Source: Capitulum mitella
Taxonomy: Eukaryota > Arthropoda > Thecostraca > Pollicipedomorpha > Pollicipedidae
Direction: 5' to 3'
Length of the DNA stretch: 64,000 bases
Assembly (NCBI GenBank): GCA_030062745.1
Contig: CP099854.1
Span: 12,348,153-12,412,152, forward strand
The position numbers were made by a program, and so were the translations under genes. Positions 44,836-54,939 of the stretch are shown piece after piece. The notes under the pieces are model-generated. The model was given only the letters and a program-made list of their open reading frames with translations, did no database searches and was not told the origin of the DNA. The stretch's first letter is position 1; the number at the start of each line of letters is the position of its first letter.

Positions 44836-45384
44836 CAAGTTGATCTGAAGAACGTGTGACCATGACAGTTCCCCCTTTTTTATGTCCCTGGCACCGCCTA
44901 TGCTAACATTATACAAACATTGTAATGCGATTTGTACTTCTTTAGCATAACATGACTAGCAGAAGCTAAAAAAGTGTTTTGGCCTCTTTTGTTCATTCAG
45001 TTATTCGAAAACTAATCCCCCTATTTTTGAAACCCTGTGAACGCCTATGAATTTTCTCAAAATTTCAACTTTGCATACACATGGTAAAAGCCCTATCCAT
45101 AATCTCTCGATTCATGCCAGTTTCATCGAAATCGGTCCATAAACAACGGAGTTATAAGAAGCCAAAAAGTACCCCTCATTTTCACATTTTTGCCCCCCTG
45201 TATCGACAAATTTCAAAATTTTGAAAATTTCTTTTTATAAAAATGTAGTTCACGTCACGGCAAATTGATTGCCGTTTGTTGCGATGAAATCGGATAAGTA
45301 GTTCTCGAGATCTCAGGGGGGGGCCGAATCCGCCCCCCTGCCGGGAATCGGCCATACCGTCTAGCCCTCCGGGAATAGGGTTAA

Positions 45385-46655
45385 AGTGTAAGGAATCGAA
45401 TGGTATGAAATTGGTGCAATTTACCTTTCATTTCATCCAAAGAGGGCGCAATGCAGCGAACGCTTGACTTGCTCCGACGGGTGGAGCGGCGTCGGCCGCG
45501 GAGTGATGAGTCTGCAATACTGCGGCATGCCTAAAATTAGATTTTGTGTTGGATATCAGCTCGGAGAACGCTTCTAAGGCATCTAAGTTACGATTTTTCG
45601 CTAATCCGTCGTCATTGTAGGCCCCTGGTTTTAAACAACTTGATGACTTGATTAGATAACTTGATGATGGATGGCCTGTGATGACCGTGGATGACCTGAG
45701 ATGGCCTTTACATGTTATTCGACAATAGAGCTTGTTAAAAGAGATGCTGCATTTTACTTCAGCATCTATTATCTATCTACAAAAACCCTTTTATAGCTCC
45801 GAGAACGCGTTCAAGCCGACGATCAAGCATGACAAAGATTGATTTAGCATGACTCGGACCGGACACCATGGGTAAAAGACAATCATGTGGAAATACAGAT
45901 AGACTCATAATTGATTGACATCACTATGATATCCGTTTTGTTTCATCATCGTTCATTCTTTGGCGTTCATTTGCGCATAAACTCGAAAAAGTACCGTTTT
46001 TCGCCAATTTTTGACCTTTGAGCCAACCTGAAAAGCCATCCGTTGACCTGAAACGTTAAAAAAGAGATACCAGTCGAGAGATCTGGTCACGCGCAACACG
46101 CTGTTTTTTTCTGCGGCGCTCTAGGATGCGCGGTGTGCAAATGGCCGGGGATCGTACCAGCCCCCCGCTATACGTTCGTGTTACGCAGAAGCCCCTGTAC
46201 GGGCGATGGTTAAATGGACGGCAGATGGACGAACAAAAGCGGGCGGTTAGAGGGCGTCCGTGGGAACGCAAGCTCACCAACCGTCTTGGGAACATTTAGC
46301 TAGAACACTGGGCACGGTGCAGCAGCCATATTTTTCCGCCGAATTTAAGCATCTGTTTGACGTTAAAACTAACCAAAATCTTTACATTTTATCTTACGAA
46401 ATTATTGCGTCCCACCGCTAAAAGACTTGCTCCCATGCTCTCATACATATGCTCTTCTAAAAGTTTGCTCCTGATGAACTGGCTTTGACATCTAAGATAT
46501 CATTTTTAACGACGGTTTAGGATTCTGCCTTCGGTTTTACGCGCAAAAGAGTTACAAAAATCTGCTCTGATATGTTGCGTGGAATTGCAGAGACAAACAA
46601 CGAAAAAGACGATGTATTGCGACGACCAGCGCATTTAACACGTGCCGCAGTTCCA
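45385..46655. other. No gene recognised
   Basis: Only short open frames were found. Words such as gatgacc and tagcatgac near 45660-45855 weakly recall the dispersed family of 1-900. Confidence 0.4.
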
Positions 46656-46669
46656 CTGATGCCTCTACA

Positions 46670-46840
46670 TTGTTCCCAGCCCTGCTGGCTATGCTGCTGG
46701 CCCAGTCTGTGCTGCCGCTGTTCCAGCCTCGGCTGCTGCCGGCCCTGCTGGCTGCTGCTGGTCCAGTCTAGGCTGCTTTGTTGGTCCACTCTGGGCCACA
46801 GCTGGTCCAGCCTTGGCTTCTGTGCTGGTCTGACCTCGCA
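46670..46840. repeat. CTG-rich degenerate repeat
   Basis: The words ctgctgg, gtccag and cagcct recur irregularly (for example ctgctggtccagtctagg). Opposing open frames on both strands follow from it. Confidence 0.65.
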
Positions 46841-47135
46841 GGTGGTGCTTGAGCCGCTGACCATGTAATGGACAATCTCGGCCCTCCTCTGGCCCTTTAA
46901 AAGGGCGAGGAGGGAAACTGTTCGTAACGAACCTGCTAAAATCAGCAGTCCAACAGTGGTATCGGTGTATTCGAAAACCTCCACAAGAGAGAATAGCACA
47001 ATTTCTGTAAAGAGCATTCGGCTTGTACCGCAAGAGTGCTTGCGTGTACGGAGTCCGTCGCCGCAGACGGAGTCCGCCTCCAGAGTCCCTGCTTCGCCGA
47101 CAGATCGGCTACTTCCATTCAGTGCCTTGGTAATC
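46841..47135. other. No gene recognised
   Basis: Part of a minus open frame (46517-47017) crosses this stretch. No motif was recognised. Confidence 0.35.
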
Positions 47136-47139
47136 CAGT

Positions 47140-47345
47140 TCAGTGATCCTGTGACCTTGACCGGCGATTCGGTGTCTCTGACTGGTGACTCGATGGCCCT
47201 GACTGATGACTCGGCGACTCGGTGACCATGACTGGTGACTCGGTGACTCGGCGGTCCTGACTAGTGACTCGGTGACCCTGAACCAGTGACTCGGTGACTC
47301 AATGACTCGATGACTCGATGACTCGATGACTCGGTGACTCGTGAT
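47140..47345. repeat. 8-bp tandem repeat (GACTCGGT/GACTCGAT type)
   Basis: The words gactcgg, gactcgat and gactggt repeat with decreasing irregularity and become a clean octamer array at about 47285-47340. Confidence 0.9.
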
Positions 47346-47481
47346 ACGGTGGCCGTTCGCAGCCAGTGCCGTTGACCACGGCCTGAGCGGGCTCGTTTTG
47401 CTGTTGCGATGAGAACCGCCCAGATTTCCCTGCCGTAGGACGGACAGGTGATACATTCCCCTGGAACAGCTGCAGGTGACT

Positions 47482-47485
<4 letters not shown>

Positions 47486-47528
<43 letters not shown>
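47486..47528. repeat. (CT)n microsatellite
   Basis: An uninterrupted CT tract of about 21 units. Confidence 0.98.
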
Positions 47529-47529
<1 letters not shown>

Positions 47530-47530
<1 letters not shown>

Positions 47531-48300
47531 CGTCTCCCGCCTCTGATTTTCTCTGTTTTCCTACACTTGTTTTCATCTTCACATATTTTTCTAGTCTGAG
47601 TCTGATATGAATTATCCGGGAAATCAAGACCGGTATTTTAGTGGCAGAGGTTCTAGGCAGTAACACTGTTTTCGAAGCCTGTAACTGGTGCACTGCTACA
47701 AACGTATGTGGTAGCACCATCGCTGGTGTTGACAGATCTGTATCCTACAGTTCCTCATTTCAGTTCGCCGTAAAGCAGCCTTAATTCCTGTCTGACATCA
47801 GAAGAATAACAAATCATGTCATTACAGAAATACGAAACGAGCAATTACGATGATTGCCAAATATAACAACGTAACATTAAAACCAGATCGCTGTGCCTGG
47901 TGATTATTTGAACCATAAAAACAATGATATCCTACGATACGGGCCTGCTGGTTCACGCGGTCGTCAGTTTGAAGCTGTGGAAGCATCGAATCGTCTGCTG
48001 AGCAGCATGTCTCCCAACAGCGTGAAGCAGCTGTTGTACACAAAACATCACTTTCGAAGGAAACCAGGTGCCAGTCAGCAGCTGCAGTCAGAAGAAAACA
48101 GGAACAGAAAAGCTTGAAATTTTTCAAGCCGCGTGCCGCTTGAAATAGAGAACGTACTGTGCAGGTGTTATGACAGAGCTGACGATAAAATTTAATCCAT
48201 ACAAACAGAAACAGCAGAAAAGTCTACCACCGACGACTAGCTGATGTGTTGAGGTTTCAGTCTGCTTCTGTGTTTTGTTTCTGTGTTTCCAAGAGGATGT
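47530..48300. other. No gene recognised
   Basis: Only short open frames on both strands were found. Confidence 0.45.
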
Positions 48301-48302
48301 TC

Positions 48303-48450
48303 GGTGTGCGGACCGGGAGGTCTTCAGACCGGTCCGGTGTGTGTGGACTGGGAGGCTTTCAGGCCGGTCCGCTGCGTGCGGACCGGCAGGTCTTCAGACC
48401 GGTCCGGTGTGTGGACCGGCAGGTCTTCAGACCGGTCCGGTGTGTCGACT
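48303..48450. repeat. About 36-bp minisatellite, 4 units
   Basis: Units carry gtgcggaccgg, caggtcttcag and accggtccg, with 30-36-bp spacing. Parallel open frames in all three + frames are by-products. Confidence 0.9.
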
Positions 48451-48542
48451 TCAGAGCACAGCTGTTGGCCGGCCCGGCGGTAATCTCTGTGTAATTGTTG
48501 CCGTCGCCTCCGGCGCCATCTGTCGGCGCTGACCGGCGGGGC

Positions 48543-49060
48543 GTGACCGGCCCGTCTGTGTTGCCAGTCACAGTCACCAGTCACTGACGGTCCTCCTGTA
48601 CAGCCAGTCACAGTCACCGGTTACTGACGGCCCCCCTGTGTAGCCAGTCGCAGTCACCAGTCACTGACGGCCCTCCTGTACAGCCAGTCACAGTCACCGG
48701 TCACTGACGGTCCCCCTGTGTAGCCAGTCGCAGTCACCAGTCACTGACGGTCCTCCTGTACAGCCAGTCACAGTCACCGGTCACTGACGGTCCTCTTGTA
48801 CAGCCAGTCACAGTCACCAGTCACTGACGGCCCTTCTGTACAGCCAGTCACAGTCACCGGCCACTAACGGCCCGCTTGTGTAGCCAGTCACAGTCACCAG
48901 TCACTGACGGCCCGCTTGTGTAGCCAGTCACAGTCACCAGTCACCGACGGCCCGCCTGTGTACAGCCAGTCACAGTCACCGGTCACTGACGGTCCTGCTG
49001 TGTAGCCAGTCACAGTCACCGGTCATTGGCGGTCCTCCTGTGCAGCCAGTCACCGGTAAC
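48543..49060. repeat. 40-bp minisatellite, about 13 units
   Basis: Units contain agccagtcacagtcacc, then agtcactgacgg, then a variable end (cctcctgta or cccctgtgt). Two unit types (tgtacag and tgtgtag junctions) partly alternate. Confidence 0.95.
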
Positions 49061-49064
49061 TGAT

Positions 49065-49325
49065 AGCCTGTCAGCCGCTGCAACCGCTGTTGTCAGTCAG
49101 TGTGGTGAATCTGGCTGGTTAGCCAATGCTGTAGCGTTCACTGCAGCAGATAACTACAGTGATCCACTGTAAGAGATCACTGCAGCGCGCCACTGCCAAG
49201 GATCAATGTTCTTTGATGTGTGCATCATCACTGCGTACTCATTCGGACGATGAAAAAAATCAATCAGTCAGCTCTCTTGGAACCACCCGCTATAGGCTTG
49301 CAGAACGCGCTACTGAACGTCTTTA
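49065..49325. other. Spacer between two minisatellites
   Basis: Short unique sequence with tcactgcag words; no gene was found. Confidence 0.4.
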
Positions 49326-49329
49326 CACA

Positions 49330-49885
49330 GTATGTGGCCGACCTGAGATAGGTGGACTGCAGTGTGTGGACCACGCTGTGACCTGAGGTAGGTGAGACCG
49401 CGGTATGTGGACCACGCTGTGACCTGAGGTAAGTGGAACAGCCTGTGACCTGAGGTAAGTGGGACAGCAGTGTGTGGACCACGCTGTGACCTGAGGTAAG
49501 TGGAACAACAGTGTGTGGACCACGCTGTGGTCTGAGGTAGGTGAGACCGCGGTATGTGGACCACGCTGTGACCTGAGGTAAGTGGAACAGCAGTGTGTGG
49601 ACCACGTTGTGACCTGAGGTAGGTGGGACAGCAGTGTGTGGACCACGCTGTGACCTGGGGTAAGTGGGACAGCAGTGTGTGGACCACGCTGTGACCTGAG
49701 GTAAGTGGGACAGCAGTGTGCGGACCACGCTGTGACCTGGGGTAAGTGGGACAGCACTGTGTGGACCACGCTGTGACCTGAGGTAAGTGGGAGAGCAGTG
49801 TGTGGACCACGCTGTGACCTGAGGTAAGTGGGACAGCAGTGTGCGGACCACGTGGTGACCTGGGATAGGTGAGACAGCGGTGTGT
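49330..49885. repeat. 41-bp minisatellite, about 13 units, carrying splice-donor consensus sequences
   Basis: Each unit contains gtggaccacgctgtgacc, then tgaggtaagtggg and acagca. Seven units carry GAGGTAAGTG and two GGGGTAAGTG on the + strand, a near-ideal 5' splice site. 41 is not a multiple of 3 and the minus strand of the unit has no stop, so all three minus frames stay open (229, 212 and 188 codons). A short unit occurs near 49435-49455. Confidence 0.96.
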
Positions 49886-49889
49886 GCAC

Positions 49890-50745
49890 CGTGCCAGGTT
49901 TTCGGCGATCTGCCGGTTTCTCTCAGGTGCGGCAGAAGCGGCGCACAAGTCATCCAGTTACGTCACGGACGACAGCTGCGCCGAGGGAAAGCGAACACTG
50001 TAATAATGGCGCGGCGCCGAGGCGGTTCTCTTCCGTAACTGGACACCTGCTGGCGAGTGCAGCTCCTGGGCCGAAGGAGAGGCTTGACGCCTGTGGTGAG
50101 CGAACTCATCATATGCCGCCGAATTTTCAGCTGAAAATGTTCCAGGAACCTTGAACTCAGGAGAATGGGGCTTTGACCCATCAGCGCGGACACGGATTTC
50201 CGTGTCGAAGGCACAGTCTCAGCGGAAGTACGGACAGAAAATGGCTGCCAGTAACACTTGGAACTTCATTCACCAGATACGGTGTGACTCACAGTCTGCC
50301 ACAAAACTGAAATGTATAATGACAGAAAATACCTGAAGAGCGACGACGTAAGTACCATTGAATTACCACGGGCTATAATCGAGGCACAGGGGACACATGT
50401 ACCCTGGGGGTCACTTTCCGCGGCGACAATCAGTCTGCATCTGGGTACAGGGAGTACACCTGGGGTACGTGCACCCCGGGTACCGCTGATGGCGACGCTC
50501 ATTACTCAATAACTGCCCCAGTCGCGAGTCAGGCAGCTCGGGCCATGAAATCTTCTGCCTGGGCGATAGCTATGCTGCCACGCTCGGCTAACCCGTACGC
50601 TAACAAGTACCGATGGCGTAATTATCAGCTGGAACGGTGGCGGATCGACGGACACAGAGGTGCGGGCACCAGTCTGGGGTCTGGGAGTCAGTGGCCAGAG
50701 GGCGCCAGAAGTGTCAGGACTCAGGCGCCCGCTGTTGTCACGACG
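49890..50745. other. No gene recognised
   Basis: Only short open frames with no motif were found. The repeated word tacacctggggtacgtgcac near 50456-50475 is local. Confidence 0.45.
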
Positions 50746-50754
50746 TGGCCGCCG

Positions 50755-51150
50755 TCACCAAACCACTCCCCGGTCATACTGTCGGACCAGACCACCCCCC
50801 GGTCATAATGTCGGACCAGACCACTCCCCGGTCATACTGTCGGACCAGACCACCACCCAGTCATAATGTCGGACCAGACCACCACCCGGTCATAATGTCG
50901 GACCAGACCACTCGCCGGTCATAATGTCAGACCAGACCACTCCCTGGCCATAATGTCAGACCAGACCACTCTCAGTCATGATGGTGGACCAGACCACTCC
51001 CCGGTCATAATCTTCCCCGTGATAATGTCCGATCAGACCACTCTCCGACATAATGTCAGACCAAACCAGTCCTCGACATAATGTCGAACCAGGCTACTCT
51101 GCATTATAACGTCGGACCAGACCACTCTCCATTATAATGGCGGATCACGC
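50755..51150. repeat. 30-bp minisatellite, about 13 units, degenerate at the right
   Basis: Units contain ggtcataatgtcggaccaga followed by ccactcccc. The left part is regular and the right part decays. The + open frames at 50545-50924 repeat every ten residues as a result. Confidence 0.93.
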
Positions 51151-51154
51151 CACA

Positions 51155-51535
51155 CCCCGACCTTATGTCAGAACAGACCATGTCCCTGGTAAAGATCGGG
51201 CATGGTCTGGGAAACATCGAACTGAGCTGAGGAGACAGACCTCCAGACCTGATGAGGAGACAGACCTCCAGACTTGACCCATCAGTCATGAACAGCTAAC
51301 CTGGTTGGCGGGGACGGTGGCTGGGATTGGCAGAGCTTAATGCATGGGGCACGCCAGGGACTGGCTGCAGCTCCGCTGGTCTAGGGTCCCGAGCCTGTCT
51401 CCTGGGGCCGGAACCCCTTTGTCTCACGCTAGACTTGTCCCACAGGGTACCGCGTCCCTGGAGCGGTCCCGGGAGCTTACCACGTCCCACTATCGCCTAC
51501 CACGCCACGCTATCTCTCATGGGGCCTCCAGACTG
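51155..51535. other. No gene recognised
   Basis: Contains a short direct repeat (gaggagacagacctccagac near 51228-51275) and otherwise unremarkable sequence. Confidence 0.45.
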
Positions 51536-51545
51536 TTTGGAGAGT

Positions 51546-51700
51546 GTCCCACAGAGGCGGCAGACTGTTTCTGACGGGGCCATGTCTCACAGAGGCAGCG
51601 GACTGTCTCTGATGAGACCATGTCCCACAGACGTGGCAGACTATTTCTGACGGGACCATTTCCCACAGAGGCGGCAGACTGCCTCTGACCAGACCATGTC
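51546..51700. repeat. 38-bp minisatellite, 4 units
   Basis: Units start gtcccacagaggcggcagac and end with gaccat or ggccat. Confidence 0.94.
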
Positions 51701-51703
51701 CAG

Positions 51704-52565
51704 GGGCGGGGTTTGTCTGCGGAGGAGCCTCAGGTCTGGGACGCGAACCCAAGGAAGGGGGTCTGTCTGCGAGGAGTCAGTATCCAGAGAGCGCCTGTCT
51801 GCGGAGGAGCCTCAGGTCTGGGACGCGAACCCAAGGAAGGGGGTCTGTCTGCGGAGGAGCTTCAGGTCTGGGACTCGGACCCAGAGACGGGCGCCTGTCT
51901 GCGGAGGAGCCTCAGGTCTGGGACGCGAACCCAAGGAAGGGGGTCTGTCTGCGGAGGAGCTTCAGGTCTGGGACTCGGACCCAGGGACGGGCGCCTGTCT
52001 GCGGAGGAGCTTCAGGTCTGGGACACGGACCAGGGACGGGGCCTGTCTGCGGAGGAGCTTCAGGTCTGGGACACGGACCCAGGGGCGGGGGTCTGTCTGC
52101 GGAGGAGCTTCAGGTCTGGGACACGGACTAGGGACGGGGCCTGTCTGCGGAGGAGCTTCAGGTCTGGGACACGGACCCAGGGGCGGGGGTCTGTCTGCGG
52201 AGGAGCTTCAGGTCTGGGACACGGACCCAGGGACGGGGGTCTGTCTGCGGAGGAGCCTCAGAGGTCTGGGAGGTCAGGCCTGGGACACGGACCCAGGGAC
52301 GGGGGCCTGTCTGCGGAGGAGCTTCAGGTCTGGGACACGGACCAGGGACGGGGGCCTGTCTGCGGAGGAGCTTCAGGTCTGGGACACGGATCCACTGACG
52401 GGGGTCTGTCTGCGGAGGAGCCTCAGAGGCCTGGGAGGTCAGGTCTGGGAGACGGACCCAGGGACGGGGCCTGTCTGAGGAGGAGCTTCAGGTCTGGGAG
52501 ACGGACCCGGGGACGGGGGTCTGTCTGCGGAGGAGCCTCAGAGGTCTGGGAGGTCAGGTCTGGGA
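51704..52565. repeat. 49-50-bp minisatellite, about 17 units
   Basis: Units contain gtctgtctgcggaggagc, then ttcaggtctggga, then cacggacccaggga. Several units are longer because of a cagaggtctgggaggtcagg insertion. The 374-codon + open frame 51713-52837 and its 260-codon partner are readings of this array with a non-repeat tail; both are probably spurious. Confidence 0.95.
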
Positions 52566-52569
52566 GGCG

Positions 52570-53885
52570 GACCACTTGTGCCCTAACTCGCCGACCGCTG
52601 TCGCCTGTTGAGTCTGTCGCCGGCGGTGAGCTGTTCGCCCACGCCGCCAGCCACCTGTGGTCGGCACGGCTGGGCACTCAGGTGTCCATGGCAACGGCGC
52701 GCAGCTGGTTGGACGATGGCCGGCGGGAGGGGAAGGGCAGTAGCATAGCTAGAGGGGGGTCAGAGGAATCAGCTGACCCTCCTGTGCTCAGTGGTCTTCT
52801 CCGTACATTGGCCCGTTATCACAAACGATTTGTTTGAAAGACTACGAGCTTTAACCCTTACGGAAATCTGGCTGCGCTACGGTTGGGGTGTGGGGAGAGC
52901 GTCACTCCCGCCACCACCACTGTTGTCGATTTTACGTGCTCCCAGCAGCGCTGGCAGAGAGGAGTAAAGTGGGGAGGAGACATTCCAGGTAACAACAGAC
53001 AGCTTCGCCAGCACTTGTGTTCTGCGTTGTTGGTGGATCTTTGTCCGGTCCTTCCGATTTTCTTTATAGTTTGCTGGAAGCATAGTCATTCATCTATGCT
53101 GGCGGCGCATCCCAATTTCTGCGTTTTGCTGCAGCCATGACTTTCACAACGTCTTTACTTCCATGGCTCCCCCCCCCCCCCGATTATCATCAATCGGGCT
53201 TCTCATCGTCGGTTTGCGGGTCTTAGATTCAGTGACTTGTGACCACTGTGGGCCCATTCGCATACCTCTAAGTCCTGGTGCCTTTCACACGGTCAGGTCA
53301 CGGGCAGATGATGACCTTTCGTCCTGTCCTGAGTGCCCAGACTGGCGTCCAGAGCCCCCTGAACCCCAGGGCCCGTGACCGGCGAAACTGACTACTCCAC
53401 GGTCACGTCCATCGTCACCTGTCTCTCGGAGCCCGCTGTTTAGTGACTATCGTTTGGTCTATGGTCCAAAATCGCATTGCAGCATGTTTCGGAAGATGGT
53501 TTAAATCGCGTGGCATCTGGCTTGCACAGATAGCCGGACCTTCAGGAAGTACCTGCTAACCAATGGCCGATACCGATCCGTAATCCATTGTCAATTCCAA
53601 TGACGTTCTCTAAATGTGTGTGTCGCCTGTCACCCGTCACCCTTATCAAACCTTATTCGCCCTTATCATGTCATTCATTAAGCCTTTGTCAACCGCCACC
53701 CTTATTAAATTAACCCTTTTTATGGTATTTTTGTCATTATTTCGGTAGCTCTCTGGGTGCCCTCTAGATCCCTCGCTATGGCCTCCGCTTCCCTAAGTGT
53801 GAACTCTATGCTGTGTGGTGTGACTCCCTCGCCCCTAATCGTGACCTCTGGCTACCTCATCGTGACCTCCCCTTCCGTCACTGTG
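52570..53885. other. No gene recognised
   Basis: A word resembling a MITE end (agcatagctagaggggggtc near 52742) has no partner. A C-run lies at 53169-53181. 53500-53800 is AT-richer. Confidence 0.4.
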
Positions 53886-53894
53886 ATGTCTGGC

Positions 53895-54205
53895 CGGCCC
53901 AGTGTGACCTCTGCCGGGCTCGGTGTGTGACCTCTGCCTGCCTCGGTGTGTGGCTTCTGCTCTGCTCGGTGTGTGACCTCTGCCCGGCTCGGTGTGTGAC
54001 CTCTGCCCGGCTCGGTGTGTGATCGCTACCAGGCTCGGTGTGTAACCCCTGCCCGGCTCGGTGTGTGACCTCTGCCGGGCTCCGTGTGTGACCTCTGCCC
54101 GGCTCGGTGTGTGACCGCTACTAGGCTCGGTGTGTGACCCCTGTCCGGCTCGGTGTGTGACCTCTGCCCGGCTCGGTGTGTGAGCCGTGCCGGGCTCCGT
54201 GTGTG
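53895..54205. repeat. 23-bp minisatellite, about 13 units
   Basis: The core is tgtgtgacctctgcccggct followed by cgg. The minus strand reads a 23-residue repeat over three units, giving the 185-codon open frame 53835-54392. Confidence 0.95.
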
Positions 54206-54219
54206 AGCCCGGTGACGGT

Positions 54220-54430
54220 GCGGCCGGTGTCGGTGATTTAGCTCGGCTGTCGGCCCGGTTCGTTCCGGTCCGGCCGAGGCCGCCTGGCCGGCGCCACCGC
54301 TGCGGCCGGACATCAATCAGGCCCGGCCGCCGCCGCCGCCGCCGCTGGAGAGTTGAAGTCTCCGCCAGCCAGCCGGCCGGCCGGGCTGTCACGGCGCCGT
54401 CTTGGCTCGGAGGGGGCAGATGGGGGGACG
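54220..54430. other. CpG-dense GC-rich patch with a (CCG)n tract
   Basis: Dense ggccgg and ccgccg words with a CCG tract near 54325-54345. No gene evidence was found. Confidence 0.4.
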
Positions 54431-54434
54431 GCGG

Positions 54435-54855
54435 GAGGTCGCAGGTCAGTCAGTGCCAGCAGGATCAGCAGGTGCTGACTGAGAATGGACGGCTGGCTTA
54501 AATCGCGATCGGTCGTGGACGAGGGGAACATGGCGCCCGGAGCGTGGATGGCGGGATCTACACAGCGCTACGGTCTTTTGCGCAGACGTGCAGAGGAGGG
54601 ACGTACGCAAGCACGCCTCTTTTACTGCAGGGTGTGCGTGAGGTCAGCCCACAAATGACGTTTCTCCTCCAAGAGTGGTAGGACTTTTGGTTTTCTACGC
54701 AACTGACTCGGTAAGACGAGAACACGAGGAGTGGTGAAACGTTGTTGTCCTCCATCCGGGCATTTTCAAACTGCGCCTGCATGAGTGCTTCGTCTATCGC
54801 GGCAACGTGAAACGCCTGGAGAGTGTTTACATCCAATACTTATAGCATAGGCATT
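54435..54855. other. No gene recognised
   Basis: Short open frames only. Confidence 0.4.
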
Positions 54856-54859
54856 TCAG

Positions 54860-54881
54860 AAAAAGAGAAAGAAAGAAAGAA

Positions 54882-54934
<53 letters not shown>

Positions 54935-54937
54935 AAA
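54860..54937. repeat. (GA)n/(GAAA)n purine tract
   Basis: GAAA words pass into a pure GA tract of about 19 units ending in an A-run; the next 90 bp are rich in cagacag words. Confidence 0.96.
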
Positions 54938-54939
54938 CA

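Larger units (their letters stand above)
44326..44902. mobile_element. hAT-like TIR module nested in element C
   Basis: The left end is CAGGGGCGGAGCCAGG and the right end CCTGGCACCGCCTATG, 577 bp. Both AGGTCA clusters lie inside this module. Confidence 0.6.
44173..45380 (+). mobile_element. TTAA-target (piggyBac-type) non-autonomous element, copy C
   Basis: The element is 1208 bp, with TTAA at 44169-44172 and 45381-45384 and the TIR CCCTATTCCCGG at both ends. It has the same orientation, length and internal order as copies A and B although about 23 kb away, and both AGGTCA clusters are best preserved here. Subterminal G-run/C-run hairpins lie at both ends. No open frame of meaningful length is shared by the copies, so mobilisation would need a transposase supplied in trans. 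Confidence 0.93.

Noticed and set aside
51713..52837. 374-codon open frame, the second longest in the window
   Set aside because: About 80 percent is the 49-50-bp minisatellite read through three unit phases; a second + frame is open for 260 codons over the same bases.
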